Numbered from the stretch's first letter, positions 7,288 through 16,764 are shown. The stretch is 38,677 bases of DNA from an uncultured Pseudomonadales bacterium (GCA_947258825.1 CAMYJX010000072.1:1-38677); one strand, 5' to 3'. Notes: generated from the sequence alone by a model not told the origin. A program made the numbers and translations.

Positions 7288-8166
7288 TCATGCCTGGATC
7301 TGGCCTTCGAACACCAGTGTGGCTGGGCCTGTCATCTTAACGGTGGATCCGGTGCCCTGCCAGCTGATGCGGACTTTGCCGCCGGGCAGCGAAACCTTTA
7401 CCCGATTACCCACCTTGCCCAGCAGCCGGGCGGCGACCACCGCGGCGCAGGCGCCGGTCCCGCAGGCACGGGTTTCTCCAACACCCCGCTCGAATACGCG
7501 CAGGCGGATAAACCCGGGGTCCACGATCTGACAGAATCCGATGTTGGCGCCCTCCGGAAACACGGGGTGACCGACGAGCTCGGCGCCCAATGCCTGAACC
7601 GGGGCGTCTGATACGCTGGGTACGAACAGCACGCAGTGCGGATTGCCCACCGAAACCGGCGTAATCTTATGGTGCTCGCCCAGGACCTCGAGGTCATAGG
7701 TCAGGGTTGATCCCTCCACGGGAAAGACGCACGAGCCGGCAGCCGGGTCGAAAGGCACCGCTGCCGGCGCTACCTCCGGCTCCCCCATGTCGATCTCCAC
7801 CATGTCTCCCTCGCCGAGACGAGTGGTGATCGGGCCACCCAGGGTCTGCATGCGCAGCACGGGCTTGGGGCTGAGGTTTCTGTGCGTGATGTAGTGGGCG
7901 GCGCAGCGCGCGCCGTTTCCACACTGTTCGACCTCGGCGCCGTCACAATTGAAGATGCGGTAGCGGAAATCGGCTTCCGGGTCCGTGGGCGGCTCGATGA
8001 GCAGCAGCTGATCGAAGCCGACACCGGTTCTTCGGTCGGACCAGATGCGCACCTGCTCGGGGGTTGGTTCCCAGTGCTGGGTGACAAGGTCGAGCACCAT
8101 GAAATCGTTGCCGAGCCCGTGCATCTTCGCGAATTGCAGGGGTCTGGGCTCTGGTCTTCTAGCCAT
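7288..8166 (-). CDS. dapF: Diaminopimelate epimerase
   Basis: A 292-residue enzyme converting LL- to meso-diaminopimelate, the precursor of lysine and of the peptidoglycan cross-link. The two catalytic cysteines are C82 (EQCGNGARC) and C235 (ETRACGTGAC), each in its conserved motif; the protein also shows the starting FAKMHGLGNDF and the mid-protein SVGNPHCV. About 16 residues longer than the E. coli enzyme, mostly at the N-terminus and in loops. The ATG at 8166 overlaps the lysA stop by eight bases, indicating translational coupling. The order lptM-lysA-dapF-DUF484-xerC is the Pseudomonas arrangement. Confidence 0.96.
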   Translation of the reverse strand: MARRPEPRPLQFAKMHGLGNDFMVLDLVTQHWEPTPEQVRIWSDRRTGVGFDQLLLIEPPTDPEADFRYRIFNCDGAEVEQCGNGARCAAHYITHRNLSPKPVLRMQTLGGPITTRLGEGDMVEIDMGEPEVAPAAVPFDPAAGSCVFPVEGSTLTYDLEVLGEHHKITPVSVGNPHCVLFVPSVSDAPVQALGAELVGHPVFPEGANIGFCQIVDPGFIRLRVFERGVGETRACGTGACAAVVAARLLGKVGNRVKVSLPGGKVRISWQGTGSTVKMTGPATLVFEGQIQA

Positions 8167-9418
8167 CGAGGTCTTTCTCCAGGGCCAGCAGCTCCCGGCT
8201 GTTTTCGCGGCGGCGTATCAGCCGAAAGCGCCCATTCTCCACCATTACCTCGGCGGGTCTGGGTCTGGAGTTGTAGTTCGAACTCTGCACCATGCCGTAA
8301 GCGCCGGCAGAGCCCACTGCCAGCAGGTCGCCGGGCGCCAGGGCCAGATCGCGGTCATGCGCCAGGAAATCGCCGCTTTCACATACCGGCCCGACGATAT
8401 CCCAGTGATCTCTGCGGGCATCTTCCGCGGCCGGATTGACGGGCTCGATCCCATGCCAGGCCTGATACAGGGCGGGGCGGATCAGGTCGTTCATCCCCGC
8501 GTCGACAATGGCAAAGCTGCGGCCGTCTTCTGCCGCCGGCTTTAGATACTCGACGCGAGTCAGGAGCACGCCGCCGTTGGCAACGAGATAGCGACCGGGC
8601 TCCAGGACGAGCTGCAGACCGCTTCCCCTGAGCTTGTGCTTCAGCGCCTCGCCGTAGGTGTCCAGGTCGAAATCCGGTTCGTCGTTGTAGCGCACGCCCA
8701 GCCCGCCGCCCAGGTCCAGGTGGCGCAAGCCGATGCCTTGAGACTTCAGCCGGCTGGCCAGTTCCAGCAGGCTGTCCAGCGCTTCCAGCAGGGGTTCGGC
8801 GGACGCGATCTGTGAGCCGATGTGACAGTCGATGCCGGTGACTTCAAGCGCTGGATCAGCGCTGGCTCGCTGATACATGGCTTCGGCTTCCGCTGCCGGG
8901 ACCCCGAACTTGCTCGTCTTCAGGCCGGTTGAAATGTACGGATGCGTGCGAGCGTCGACGTTCGGATTCACCCGCACCGAGACGGGCGCGACGCGGCCGA
9001 GCAGCGCGGCTCGCCGGGACAGCCGATCGAGCTCCTGGTCGCTTTCCACGTTGAAACAGCCGATGCCCAGCTTGAGGGCGAAATCCATCTCGGCCTCGCT
9101 CTTGCCGACGCCGGAAAATACCACCGTCTCGGGACGGCCTCCTGCCGCCAGCACGCGTTGCAGCTCGCCGCCAGAGACGATGTCGAAGCCTGCGCCCAAA
9201 ACCTGGAAGCAGCGTAGAACGCTGAGATTGGAGTTGGCTTTAACCGCATAGCAGATCCGTGCATCCAGGGGGGCGAGGGCCGCTTCCAGGGCCCTGTATC
9301 GAGACTCGAAATAACCCTTTGAGTACACATAGACCGGCGTGCCGACGTTGTCGGCGATATCGTTGAGGCGCACGTTCTCGGCGAGCAGCTCGCCATCCTG
9401 TCTGCTGAATGGGTTCAC
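8159..9418 (-). CDS. lysA: Diaminopimelate decarboxylase
   Basis: A 419-residue PLP enzyme of fold type III that decarboxylates meso-diaminopimelate to lysine. The PLP lysine is K60 (CYAVKANSN). Other motifs are HIGSQI, the phosphate-binding HLDLGGGLGV, the EPGRYLVA segment, and the active-site Cys in GPVCESGDF from the partner subunit. Start chosen: GTG at 9418 (VNPFSRQDGELL), one base after the lptM stop; reading from 9496 would run through lptM. Together with dapF it completes the last two steps of lysine synthesis. Nothing is missing. Confidence 0.95.
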   Translation of the reverse strand: MNPFSRQDGELLAENVRLNDIADNVGTPVYVYSKGYFESRYRALEAALAPLDARICYAVKANSNLSVLRCFQVLGAGFDIVSGGELQRVLAAGGRPETVVFSGVGKSEAEMDFALKLGIGCFNVESDQELDRLSRRAALLGRVAPVSVRVNPNVDARTHPYISTGLKTSKFGVPAAEAEAMYQRASADPALEVTGIDCHIGSQIASAEPLLEALDSLLELASRLKSQGIGLRHLDLGGGLGVRYNDEPDFDLDTYGEALKHKLRGSGLQLVLEPGRYLVANGGVLLTRVEYLKPAAEDGRSFAIVDAGMNDLIRPALYQAWHGIEPVNPAAEDARRDHWDIVGPVCESGDFLAHDRDLALAPGDLLAVGSAGAYGMVQSSNYNSRPRPAEVMVENGRFRLIRRRENSRELLALEKDLDG

Positions 9419-9419
9419 G

Positions 9420-9602
9420 TTACTTCCGTGTCGAAGCGGCACTTCGCGGTGAGTCGGCATTGTGTGCAAGGCCGGCGCTCGGCGTCTGGCCGGCATTGGC
9501 TGCCGCGATCGCAGCGGGCCCTTCCTCTGGCAGGCTCAGAGGCCCTTTCTGTCCGCACATGGCGACGTTGAGGCCGAGAATCAGAAGCAGAAACCAACGC
9601 AT
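9420..9602 (-). CDS. lptM: LPS translocon maturation lipoprotein LptM (YifL/LppL)
   Basis: A 60-residue lipoprotein, too short for most gene finders. It has a hydrophobic signal (RWFLLLILGLNVAM) followed by CGQKGPL, the hallmark of LptM, which helps disulfide maturation of the outer-membrane LPS translocon LptDE. The remainder is a low-complexity Ala/Ser tail. It sits directly upstream of lysA, as in Pseudomonas (lppL-lysA). Oddity: the residue before the lipidated Cys is Met, whereas lipoboxes usually have Gly, Ala or Ser there. Start: ATG at 9602. Confidence 0.88.
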   Translation of the reverse strand: MRWFLLLILGLNVAMCGQKGPLSLPEEGPAAIAAANAGQTPSAGLAHNADSPRSAASTRK

Positions 9603-9641
9603 TTCGTGCGTCCCAAGGTGAAGGTAGAGGTAAAGGCGCGA

Positions 9642-9647
9642 AGTATA
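9642..9647 (-). promoter_or_regulatory. Candidate -10 box of the lptM-lysA-dapF operon
   Basis: Read leftward the sequence is TATACT, five of six to the sigma-70 -10 consensus, placed about 40 bases upstream of the lptM ATG in the gap after cyaA. A good -35 hexamer at the standard distance is not visible. Confidence 0.35.
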
Positions 9648-9706
9648 CACGGACAGTACGGGGTCGCCGGAGTTCCAGCTGCGGTCCTGCAGGGTGAGGG
9701 TTCCGC

Positions 9707-11842
9707 TCAGCTCGAGGCGGACAGCGCGGCGAATCGGCTGCTGTCGGGGTCGAATTGCACCCGGCGGTCGTTCTGGCCGCCGAGGAAGTTCTGAAGCTCG
9801 TTCAGATTGGTGAATCGATGCGCTGCGATGCCTGAGTCTCCATGGACGAGCACCAGGTTGTCCCTTCCGAAAGGCATGACAAACATAGCCGATTGGTTGC
9901 GCAGCGTGCGATATCCCGATTTGTGGAGCAGCTCCAGGCGCTGGCGGATGCCGTGTCTCTCCTGGCCACCGACGACGTGCCAGGAGATGTGCTCGGGTGG
10001 CTGCGCCATCAGATCCACCATGCCCGCGATCAATTCCGCCTGGCCGATAAAGGCACAGGTCTGCCAGCGGCCCTGGTCGTCGCTGGTCAACAGGTCGAAG
10101 GAAAAGATTCTCAGCGATTGAAAGCCGCTGTAGTCCAGCGGATCCCGCCGCTTGGTCAGCAAGGATATGCCAGCGTTGGGCGGGTAGGCACCCGCGACGA
10201 ATGCTCCCTCTGCCTCGGACGTGGCGGGGGGTTCGGCGTTGACGAACACCTTCAGCGGACGCTCGCTGTCACGGAGCCCCTGACGGATCTGGGCCATGAA
10301 TCTCAGAGCCTGGCGCTGGCTTCGGTCCGGCTTCAAGCGCAGCCGATTGAGCTCGGTCCAGAAGATGGCAGGCACCAGTCGCTTCGAGCGGTACACGGCT
10401 TCCCCATCGCTTCTCCGGGCGTCCTCCTGATCGTCACCCAGAGACCAGCCGGAGCTGCGGCGTTGCAGCAATGCGGTCACCGGTTGCCGACCGCCCAGCA
10501 TCGCGGGATGCAGTCGGGGAATCTCCCCGGTGTCGGAGTCGGAAGCGGCGCTCAGGCTGTACACGGACCACGCCAGCTGTTGCAGCTTGCTCTTGTTGAG
10601 CCAGCCTAATCGGGTATCAGGTCCTGGCCGTTCGAGCAGGCGCCGCGTCAGGGTGATGCCGGCTTCCATGGCGGCCAGGATGTCGTCGCTTTCCGACTTG
10701 CGCTCGCTGATGGTCCAGGTATCGGGCGAGCGCAGGTGTCTGATGTCGGCCGCGGAGAATCCCCAGGCCTGGAACAGATTGCTGAGCTGGGTCTCTATGG
10801 CCTCAGACGATTGGCGTGCGGCCGGATCGGCGTTTTCTGCCGTCTTGCTCACCAGCATCCTGCGGATCAGCGGCAGATTCGATGCTTCCGGGTTCTGTCG
10901 ACAGTAATCTTCCAGGTGCTCGTAGAGCAACAGGTAGGGGTCCAGACGCAGCTGGTTCTCTTCGCCCTCATGAATGCGTTTGCGGTACTTGCTGGACAGC
11001 AGCAGGCGATCCGGCGCCTCGGCGTATGCCTCCATCAGCTTCAGCTTCATCAGAGATTTGTGTGGCGTGTGCAAGCACCGGCTCAGCTCCACAGCGGCGG
11101 CGTGTGCAATCTCGTCGGGCGGAAAGGCGGGCACCGGACCAAAGTCGATCACCCGATCGCGAGGCACGAAGCGCTGGTGCAGCAGCCGCGTCACCGTCGC
11201 TGCGTAGGTTTCCGGGTCGTCTTCGTCGATCAGCCACCACATGGGATAGCGGCCCGCCAGCAGCACGGCGCTGCGGTAGAACTCGTCCATCAGCAATGCC
11301 GGCGTGTAGGTACCCGGCAGCCGGCGATCTACCCGCAGCACCTCGGGGTCGACCAGGAAGGTATGCAGATCCAGCCCCAGGCTGGCGGCCCATGCGTTGA
11401 TCTTTCTGACTTTCGGCCACAGCCTGTTGTGCAGTCGGCTGTCGCAACAGATCCACAGGTCGATGTCGCTTTCTCTGGTCTGGCCGATGCTGCCGCCGCT
11501 GCCCATTATGAATATGGCCTGCAGTGACGGCTCGCCGCCGTTGAGCTTGGGCTCCTGGTAGCTGCGAGACAGCCGCCGGGCGGCCGCCAGGCTCAGCGGG
11601 CTGGGTCGGTAGTGCGCAATACTACAGGGCGTCCGATGGCTGACGAAGCCAGGAAGGCCCGGATGGTTGCTGTGGTACAGAATGGGCAAGGCTTCCAGCA
11701 GCAGGCGTTGCGATGGAGGCATGCGGCTACGACTCTGCTGATAACGCAGCGCGTGGTGTCTTTGAAACCTCTGAACGATGGCAATGAGCGCTTTGCCGTC
11801 CACCTCATCGTTCATCAGCACGGGGCGAACGTTGGAAACCAT
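9707..11842 (-). CDS. cyaA: Class I adenylate cyclase
   Basis: A 711-residue class I adenylate cyclase making cAMP from ATP. The catalytic nucleotidyltransferase signature GSGGSIGQTRESDIDLW lies at residues 114-130 and has the paired Asp. Further conserved blocks include LDLHTFLVD, the KSLMKLKLMEAYA helix and LDPYLLLYEHLE. The E. coli and Pseudomonas enzymes are about 850-950 residues, so this one is short; its catalytic half is complete and the reduction lies in the C-terminal regulatory half. Start uncertain: at ATG 11842 a TATACT -10-like box lies six bases upstream, so transcripts might be leaderless or translation might begin at Met10 (11815). It sits downstream of argH on the same strand. 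No cyaY lies beside it, unlike many relatives. Confidence 0.88.
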   Translation of the reverse strand: MVSNVRPVLMNDEVDGKALIAIVQRFQRHHALRYQQSRSRMPPSQRLLLEALPILYHSNHPGLPGFVSHRTPCSIAHYRPSPLSLAAARRLSRSYQEPKLNGGEPSLQAIFIMGSGGSIGQTRESDIDLWICCDSRLHNRLWPKVRKINAWAASLGLDLHTFLVDPEVLRVDRRLPGTYTPALLMDEFYRSAVLLAGRYPMWWLIDEDDPETYAATVTRLLHQRFVPRDRVIDFGPVPAFPPDEIAHAAAVELSRCLHTPHKSLMKLKLMEAYAEAPDRLLLSSKYRKRIHEGEENQLRLDPYLLLYEHLEDYCRQNPEASNLPLIRRMLVSKTAENADPAARQSSEAIETQLSNLFQAWGFSAADIRHLRSPDTWTISERKSESDDILAAMEAGITLTRRLLERPGPDTRLGWLNKSKLQQLAWSVYSLSAASDSDTGEIPRLHPAMLGGRQPVTALLQRRSSGWSLGDDQEDARRSDGEAVYRSKRLVPAIFWTELNRLRLKPDRSQRQALRFMAQIRQGLRDSERPLKVFVNAEPPATSEAEGAFVAGAYPPNAGISLLTKRRDPLDYSGFQSLRIFSFDLLTSDDQGRWQTCAFIGQAELIAGMVDLMAQPPEHISWHVVGGQERHGIRQRLELLHKSGYRTLRNQSAMFVMPFGRDNLVLVHGDSGIAAHRFTNLNELQNFLGGQNDRRVQFDPDSSRFAALSASS

Positions 11843-11922
11843 AGCTGAAGTATAGACGCGGCCCGGGTTTTCGAAGCCCGTGTGGCCCGGCTCTGGTTTT
11901 CCGCCCCGCGGGGTTTAGTCGC

Positions 11923-13226
11923 TCATGCGCGCAGTCGGCGGCGGCCACGCTTCACCGCGGCCCTGACCTGCTCGGGGGCTGTGCCCCCCACGTGGGCCCT
12001 GGCCTTTACCGATCCCTCGACGGTGAGCACGTCGAACACGTCAGCGCCTATCTGCTCACCCGCGAACTGCTTCAGCTCTTCAAGGGAAAGCTGGGCCAGA
12101 TCCACACCTTTGCTCAGCGCGAAGCCGACGCTGCGGCCGACGATTTCGTGGGCGTCGCGGAAAGGCACGTCGTTGCGTACCAGGTAGTCGGCCAGGTCGG
12201 TGGCCGTGGTGAAGCCGGCGGCTGCAGCGGCCCGCATCTGTTCGGGACGTCCTGGTTGTCCTTGTTGTAGGCCAGCGGCTGGCTCTTCATCAGCACCAGA
12301 AGTGCCGTCAGGTTGCCGACTACCCGTCCGGTCTTGCCTCGCACCAGCTCCGGCACATCGGGATTCTTCTTCTGCGGCATGATGCTCGACCCGGTGCAGA
12401 AGCGGTCCGGCAGCTCGATGAAGGAGAACTGCTGCGAAGCCCAGAGCACCAGCTCCTCGCTCCATCGGGAAAGGTGCACCATTGTGAGGCTGGCCACGCT
12501 GCAGAACTCGATGGCGAAATCGCGATCGCTCACCCCGTCCAGAGAGTTCTCGCAGATGCCCTCGAAGCCGAGCATCGACGCCACCTGCTCGCGGTCGATG
12601 GGAAAGGTCGTGCCAGCCAGCGCCGCGCTGCCCAAAGGCAGAATGTTCACGCGCCGACGGCAGTCGACCAGGCGTTCTCGATCTCGCAGCAGCATCTCGA
12701 ACCATGCCAGCAGATGATGGCCAAAGGTGGTGGGTTGCGCGGGCTGCAGGTGCGTGAAGCCGGGCATGACGGTGTCCGCCTGCTCCTCGGCAAAATCCAG
12801 CAGCGCGGCCAGCAGTTCAGATTCGATGTCGATCAGGGTATCGATCTCGTCGCGCAGGTACAGACGGATATCGGTGGCCACCTGGTCATTTCGTGATCGA
12901 CCTGTATGCAGCTTCTTGCCCGTGTCGCCAATCAGCTCGATGAGCCGGCTTTCGATGTTCATGTGCACGTCCTCCAACGCCACATGCCACTCGAATCGAC
13001 CCTCGTCTATCTCTTTGTGAATCTCCTTTAATCCCGATACGATGCTGTCGCGTTCGCTTTCGGTGAGCACCCCCACGGCGGCCAGCATGCTCGCGTGAGC
13101 GATAGAGCCTTCGATATCGTGATGATAAAGGCGCAGGTCGAAGCCGACCGACGCTGTGAAGGACTCCACGAAGGCGTCGGTCGCCTCCGTGAAGCGGCCG
13201 CCCCAGGGCTTGGCTTGTTGGCTCAT
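11923..13226 (-). pseudogene. argH: Argininosuccinate lyase, disrupted by deletion and frameshift
   Basis: The enzyme cleaves argininosuccinate to arginine and fumarate, the last step of arginine synthesis. The first frame (13226 to about 12250) carries KPWGGRF, the [13 protein letters not shown] block, [20 protein letters not shown] and the catalytic-loop signature [12 protein letters not shown]. After AYNKDNQ the reading loses frame and would end at 12114 in unrelated residues. The true C-terminus resumes in a second frame at [11 protein letters not shown] and runs to 11923. Relatives have about 27 residues (EDKEPLFD...) between these points, so roughly 80 bases are missing and the frame is shifted. 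Start: ATG at 13226. The C-terminal helical part is needed for the tetramer, so function is probably lost. The neighbour algZ is divergent with a 32-base gap, as in Pseudomonas. Confidence 0.88.
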
Positions 13227-13258
13227 GATCGGGAGGTTTCCAGAGTAAGTTTTGCGAG

Positions 13259-14344
13259 ATGGCCGAGTATAACAGTCAAGCCACGGCGCCAAGCCTGTCG
13301 GTAGCGGGGGATTCGCATTTTCTGGTGCCTAACCTCTGCACCCCGGCAGCCATGTCCCTGCTGGTGATTTTCGGCGAGCTCCTCGTCCTGGTGATGTTGT
13401 TCGGAGGCGGTGAGCTTTCCTGGATGCGATTTGCGCTCACTTCCCTGGCGGTCCAGTGGGTGGCTCTGGTCAGCGCCGGGGTGCTCTGCAGCTTCAGGGC
13501 AACGTTGAACCGCTTCCCCGTCGTTGCCGGCGCGCTGCTGGCCTTCGCCATCGTCATGCTGGTGACGCTTACGGTGGGCATCGGTGCGGATCGTGTACTG
13601 GCGGGCTCTGCCCGCCTCAGCGGCGTGGACTGGGAGCGCATCGCGGGCCAGCTGGTGATAGCAGGCATCATCAGCGCCATGGCGCTGCGCTACTTTTATG
13701 TGCAGCAGCAGCTGCGTTTGCAGGAGCAGTCGGAGCTGCAGTCACGTATCCAGGCACTGCAGTCGCGCATCAGACCCCATTTTCTGTTCAACAGCATGAA
13801 CATCATTGCCAGCCTCATCGCCTCTGATCCGGACACGGCCGAATCGGTCGTGGAAGATCTCTCGGAGCTGTTCCGAGCCAGCCTCAACGATGCGGGTAAC
13901 CAGGTTCCCCTCTCGGAGGAGTTGGCTTTGTGCGAGCGCTACATGCGCATCGAGGCGCTTCGGCTCGGCAGCCGCCTGCAGCTGGACTGGCAGGTGGGTG
14001 ATGTTCCTGCCGGGGCGCGCATTCCGCTCCTCACGCTGCAGCCGCTGCTGGAAAACGCCATCTACCATGGCATACAGCCGCTGCCTGAGGGTGGCGTTGT
14101 GCGGCTTCGGCTCTGGTTTGCCGATGCGGAAGTTCACGTCGAAATAACCAACCCGCTGGCGGAGCCTGCGGACAGAGGTCACAGCCAGGGCAACAGAATG
14201 GCAATTGGCAACATCCGCAGCCGCCTGGCGGTGTTTTACGGATCCAGAGCAGAGTTGAAGACGCAGATTCGGGAGGAGCGTTTCGTGACCACGTTGAGAT
14301 ACCCCCTCGCTGCGACCGATAGCCCCGGAAAGGGCACAGCCTGA
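13259..14344 (+). CDS. algZ: LytS/AlgZ-type sensor histidine kinase
   Basis: A 361-residue membrane kinase of the HisKA_7TM-less LytS/FimS type. Four hydrophobic segments (about residues 33-49, 62-79, 90-109, 130-146) form the membrane domain; a short coiled coil follows. The phosphoacceptor is H174 in [11 protein letters not shown]. The ATP-binding part includes [15 protein letters not shown] and an AIGNIRSRL block. It pairs with algR 41 bases downstream. In Pseudomonas this pair (FimS/AlgR) controls twitching motility and alginate. The target here is not visible, but heme genes follow in the same direction. Confidence 0.92.
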   Translation: MAEYNSQATAPSLSVAGDSHFLVPNLCTPAAMSLLVIFGELLVLVMLFGGGELSWMRFALTSLAVQWVALVSAGVLCSFRATLNRFPVVAGALLAFAIVMLVTLTVGIGADRVLAGSARLSGVDWERIAGQLVIAGIISAMALRYFYVQQQLRLQEQSELQSRIQALQSRIRPHFLFNSMNIIASLIASDPDTAESVVEDLSELFRASLNDAGNQVPLSEELALCERYMRIEALRLGSRLQLDWQVGDVPAGARIPLLTLQPLLENAIYHGIQPLPEGGVVRLRLWFADAEVHVEITNPLAEPADRGHSQGNRMAIGNIRSRLAVFYGSRAELKTQIREERFVTTLRYPLAATDSPGKGTA

Positions 14345-14385
14345 GCGTTGTCCAGAGCGTGCCACCCAGCGGAAAATGAACGGCG

Positions 14386-15114
14386 ATGAAAGTGCTTATT
14401 GTTGATGATGAACAGCTGGCACGAGAGCGTCTTGCCAGAATGGTTCGCGCGCTGGAGGGGTATACGGTGGTGGGTGAAGCCAGCAACGGGCTGGATGCGC
14501 TCAAGCAGGCTCAGAACCTGGAGCCGGAGGTGGTTCTCCTCGACATCCGCATGCCTGGCATGGATGGACTCGAGTCTGCCAGGCATCTGGCCGAACTTGC
14601 CGAGCCTCCGGCGGTCATCTTCTGCACTGCCTATGAGGAGCACGCCGTTCAGGCTTTCGATCTGCAGGCCGTGGGCTATCTTCTGAAGCCCGTGCGCAGT
14701 GAGAACCTGGGAGCCGCACTGGCCAAGGCGCAGCGCGTGAACAAGGCGCAGCTGATGGCGCTCGGTGAGCAGGATGCCCAGCGGCGTACCCATATATCTG
14801 CGCGGACCCGGCGCGGCATAGAGCTCATCCCGGTGGAAGACATCCGCTATTTCCAGGCGGATCAGAAGTACGTTACCGTCCGCCATAAGGGTGGTGAGGT
14901 GATCATCGACGAGCCGCTTCGAGACCTGGAAGAGGAGTTCGGCGAGCTCTTTGTCCGCATTCATCGCAACGCGCTGATTGCCGTCGGCCACATCGAAGGC
15001 CTCGAGCGTTGCGCTGGCGGCCAGTCCGAGATCCGCCTGCGTGACATCGGCGAAAGCCTCGTGGTGAGCCGCCGACATCTGGCGGGCGTACGCCGGATCA
15101 TGAAGCAGCTCTAA
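14386..15114 (+). CDS. algR: LytTR-type response regulator AlgR
   Basis: A 242-residue regulator. The receiver domain spans about 1-120: acidic pair DDE at 7-9, phosphoacceptor D53 (LLDIRMPG), conserved switch region FCTAYEEHAVQAF and Lys in LLKPV. A LytTR DNA-binding domain follows from about 140, with IRYFQADQKYV, FVRIHRNALIAVGHI and the closing basic segment SRRHLAGVR. It is the partner of the upstream kinase. LytTR regulators bind paired short repeats; no such site is claimed here. The neighbours match argH-algZ-algR-hemC of Pseudomonas. Confidence 0.93.
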   Translation: MKVLIVDDEQLARERLARMVRALEGYTVVGEASNGLDALKQAQNLEPEVVLLDIRMPGMDGLESARHLAELAEPPAVIFCTAYEEHAVQAFDLQAVGYLLKPVRSENLGAALAKAQRVNKAQLMALGEQDAQRRTHISARTRRGIELIPVEDIRYFQADQKYVTVRHKGGEVIIDEPLRDLEEEFGELFVRIHRNALIAVGHIEGLERCAGGQSEIRLRDIGESLVVSRRHLAGVRRIMKQL

Positions 15115-15149
15115 TTTGCACACTCGAACTCGCAGAAAGGAACCGACGC

Positions 15150-16070
15150 TTGAATCAGAAGCTCGTGATTGCAACCCGGGAAAGCCCGCTGGCGCTATGG
15201 CAGGCCAACTTCATCAAGGTTCAGCTGGAAACCCATCACGACGGCCTGGGGGTTGAACTGCTGGGCATGAGTACCCGGGGGGACCGCTGGCTGCAGTCCC
15301 CGCTTTCCGAAGTGGGTGGCAAGGGGCTGTTCATCAAGGAGTTGGAGCAGTCGCTTCTGGATGGCCGAGCCGATATTGCGGTTCATTCGATGAAAGACGT
15401 TCCAGCCCAGCTTGAACCCCCGTTCAAGCTGCCGGTCATCGGCTTTCGGGACGACGTTCGCGATGCGCTGGTAACCGCCGATGGTCGGGGTCTGGCGGAC
15501 ATCGCCAACGGCGCTCGGATAGGCTCGGCCAGCCTCCGGCGTCAGTCGCAGCTGCGGGCGCGACGGCCGGATCTCCGGGTGGAGCCGATACGAGGCAACG
15601 TGGGCACCCGGCTCGGCAAGCTGGAGTCGGGAGAGTACGACGCGTTGCTGCTTGCGGGCGCCGGTCTCAAGCGATTGAACATGATCGATCGAATCGCCGA
15701 ATATCTGGAAGTGGAGGATTCTCTTCCGGCTGCGGGCCAGGGCGCTCTGGGAATCGAATGCCTGGCAGAGTCGGAACACGTGCAGGCACTGCTTGCGCCG
15801 CTCAATGATTCACGGGTGAGCGCCTGCGTAAGCGCAGAGCGTTTTGTCAGTGCGGGTCTTGGCGCGGACTGCTCGGCACCGCTGGGTGCCTATGCAGAGC
15901 TTCGAGGCGACAGCCTGCATCTGCGAGCCGTGCTGGCCTCGCCTGACGGGTCCCGACTGCTGCGCGCCGCCGCCACCGGTGCCGATCCTGTCGCGGTGGC
16001 TGCTGAGGTGGTCGCCGCGCTGCTCGCCCAGGGCGGCGCAGAGCTTCTCGACTCTCTGGATCTGCCCTGA
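15150..16070 (+). CDS. hemC: Hydroxymethylbilane synthase (porphobilinogen deaminase)
   Basis: A 306-residue enzyme polymerising four porphobilinogens to hydroxymethylbilane in heme synthesis. It shows IATRESPLALWQA at the start, GGKGLFIKELE, HSMKDVP, and the dipyrromethane cofactor cysteine C241 in GLGADCSAPLG. Start chosen: TTG at 15150, preceded by AAAGGA about 10 bases upstream; it gives the usual three to four residues before VIATR, and no ATG or GTG fits. hemD follows after one base. Confidence 0.95.
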   Translation: MNQKLVIATRESPLALWQANFIKVQLETHHDGLGVELLGMSTRGDRWLQSPLSEVGGKGLFIKELEQSLLDGRADIAVHSMKDVPAQLEPPFKLPVIGFRDDVRDALVTADGRGLADIANGARIGSASLRRQSQLRARRPDLRVEPIRGNVGTRLGKLESGEYDALLLAGAGLKRLNMIDRIAEYLEVEDSLPAAGQGALGIECLAESEHVQALLAPLNDSRVSACVSAERFVSAGLGADCSAPLGAYAELRGDSLHLRAVLASPDGSRLLRAAATGADPVAVAAEVVAALLAQGGAELLDSLDLP

Positions 16071-16071
16071 A

Positions 16072-16764
16072 GTGCGGGTCTGGATTACCCGATCGCAGCC
16101 GGGGGCCGACCGTCATGCCGAAGCGCTGCGACGGCAGGGCTATGAGGTTCTTCTGCAGCCGGTGCTCGACATCGAGCCCATCCGCGTCTCTGAGCTGGAG
16201 CACCGATTCGATATCGTCGTCTTCCTGTCCGAGCATGCGGTACGCTGCGGGTTGCCGCACCTGGAGCTGCAAGGGTCCGCCGTTTTTGCTGTGGGTGGGC
16301 GCACGGCGGAGGTTCTGGCAACCGCCGGGGTTAAGGCGCGGGTTCCAGAGGACCCATCGTCGGAAGGGTTGCTCCGGATGCCCGAGCTGCAACAGGTTCG
16401 GGACGCTCGAATTCTGGTGGTCTGCGGCGCCGCCGGCCGGGAATTGCTGGCGCCCGCCCTCATGAAGCGCGGCGCGCGGGTTGAGAAGCTGGTCTGTTAT
16501 CGACGTGTGCCCGCAGGTAAGCTGACCGCCGACGCGTGCGCTGTGGATGCCATCGTGGCAGCCAGCGGCGACGGCCTGGAGCAGATTGCCCGGTTGTGGT
16601 TTGCTGTGGGCGGCAGGCCCGAGGTGGCCCTGCTGGTACCGTCCGCCCGGGTGGCCGAGAAGGGGGTAGAACTTGGTTTTATCAACATCCATGATTGTGC
16701 CGGGGCTGATACTGCGGCCGTGCTGCGGACGCTGCAGGCATTGCGGGCTACAGGAGCGAAATGA
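16072..16764 (+). CDS. hemD: Uroporphyrinogen-III synthase
   Basis: A 230-residue protein that cyclises hydroxymethylbilane with ring D inversion. HemD is poorly conserved, but the N-terminal VWITRSQPGADRHAEAL, the FLSEHAVRCGL block and the second-domain GAAGRELLAPALMKRGARVEKLVCYRR fit the two-domain fold. Start: GTG at 16072 (VRVWITR), one base after the hemC stop; the frame stays open further upstream but that part overlaps hemC. It overlaps hemX by ATGA, showing translational coupling. Confidence 0.9.
   Translation: MRVWITRSQPGADRHAEALRRQGYEVLLQPVLDIEPIRVSELEHRFDIVVFLSEHAVRCGLPHLELQGSAVFAVGGRTAEVLATAGVKARVPEDPSSEGLLRMPELQQVRDARILVVCGAAGRELLAPALMKRGARVEKLVCYRRVPAGKLTADACAVDAIVAASGDGLEQIARLWFAVGGRPEVALLVPSARVAEKGVELGFINIHDCAGADTAAVLRTLQALRATGAK

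Noticed and set aside
12240..12256. Simple one-base sequencing error in argH
   Set aside because: One base would not restore the missing ~27 residues between NQ and EQM.
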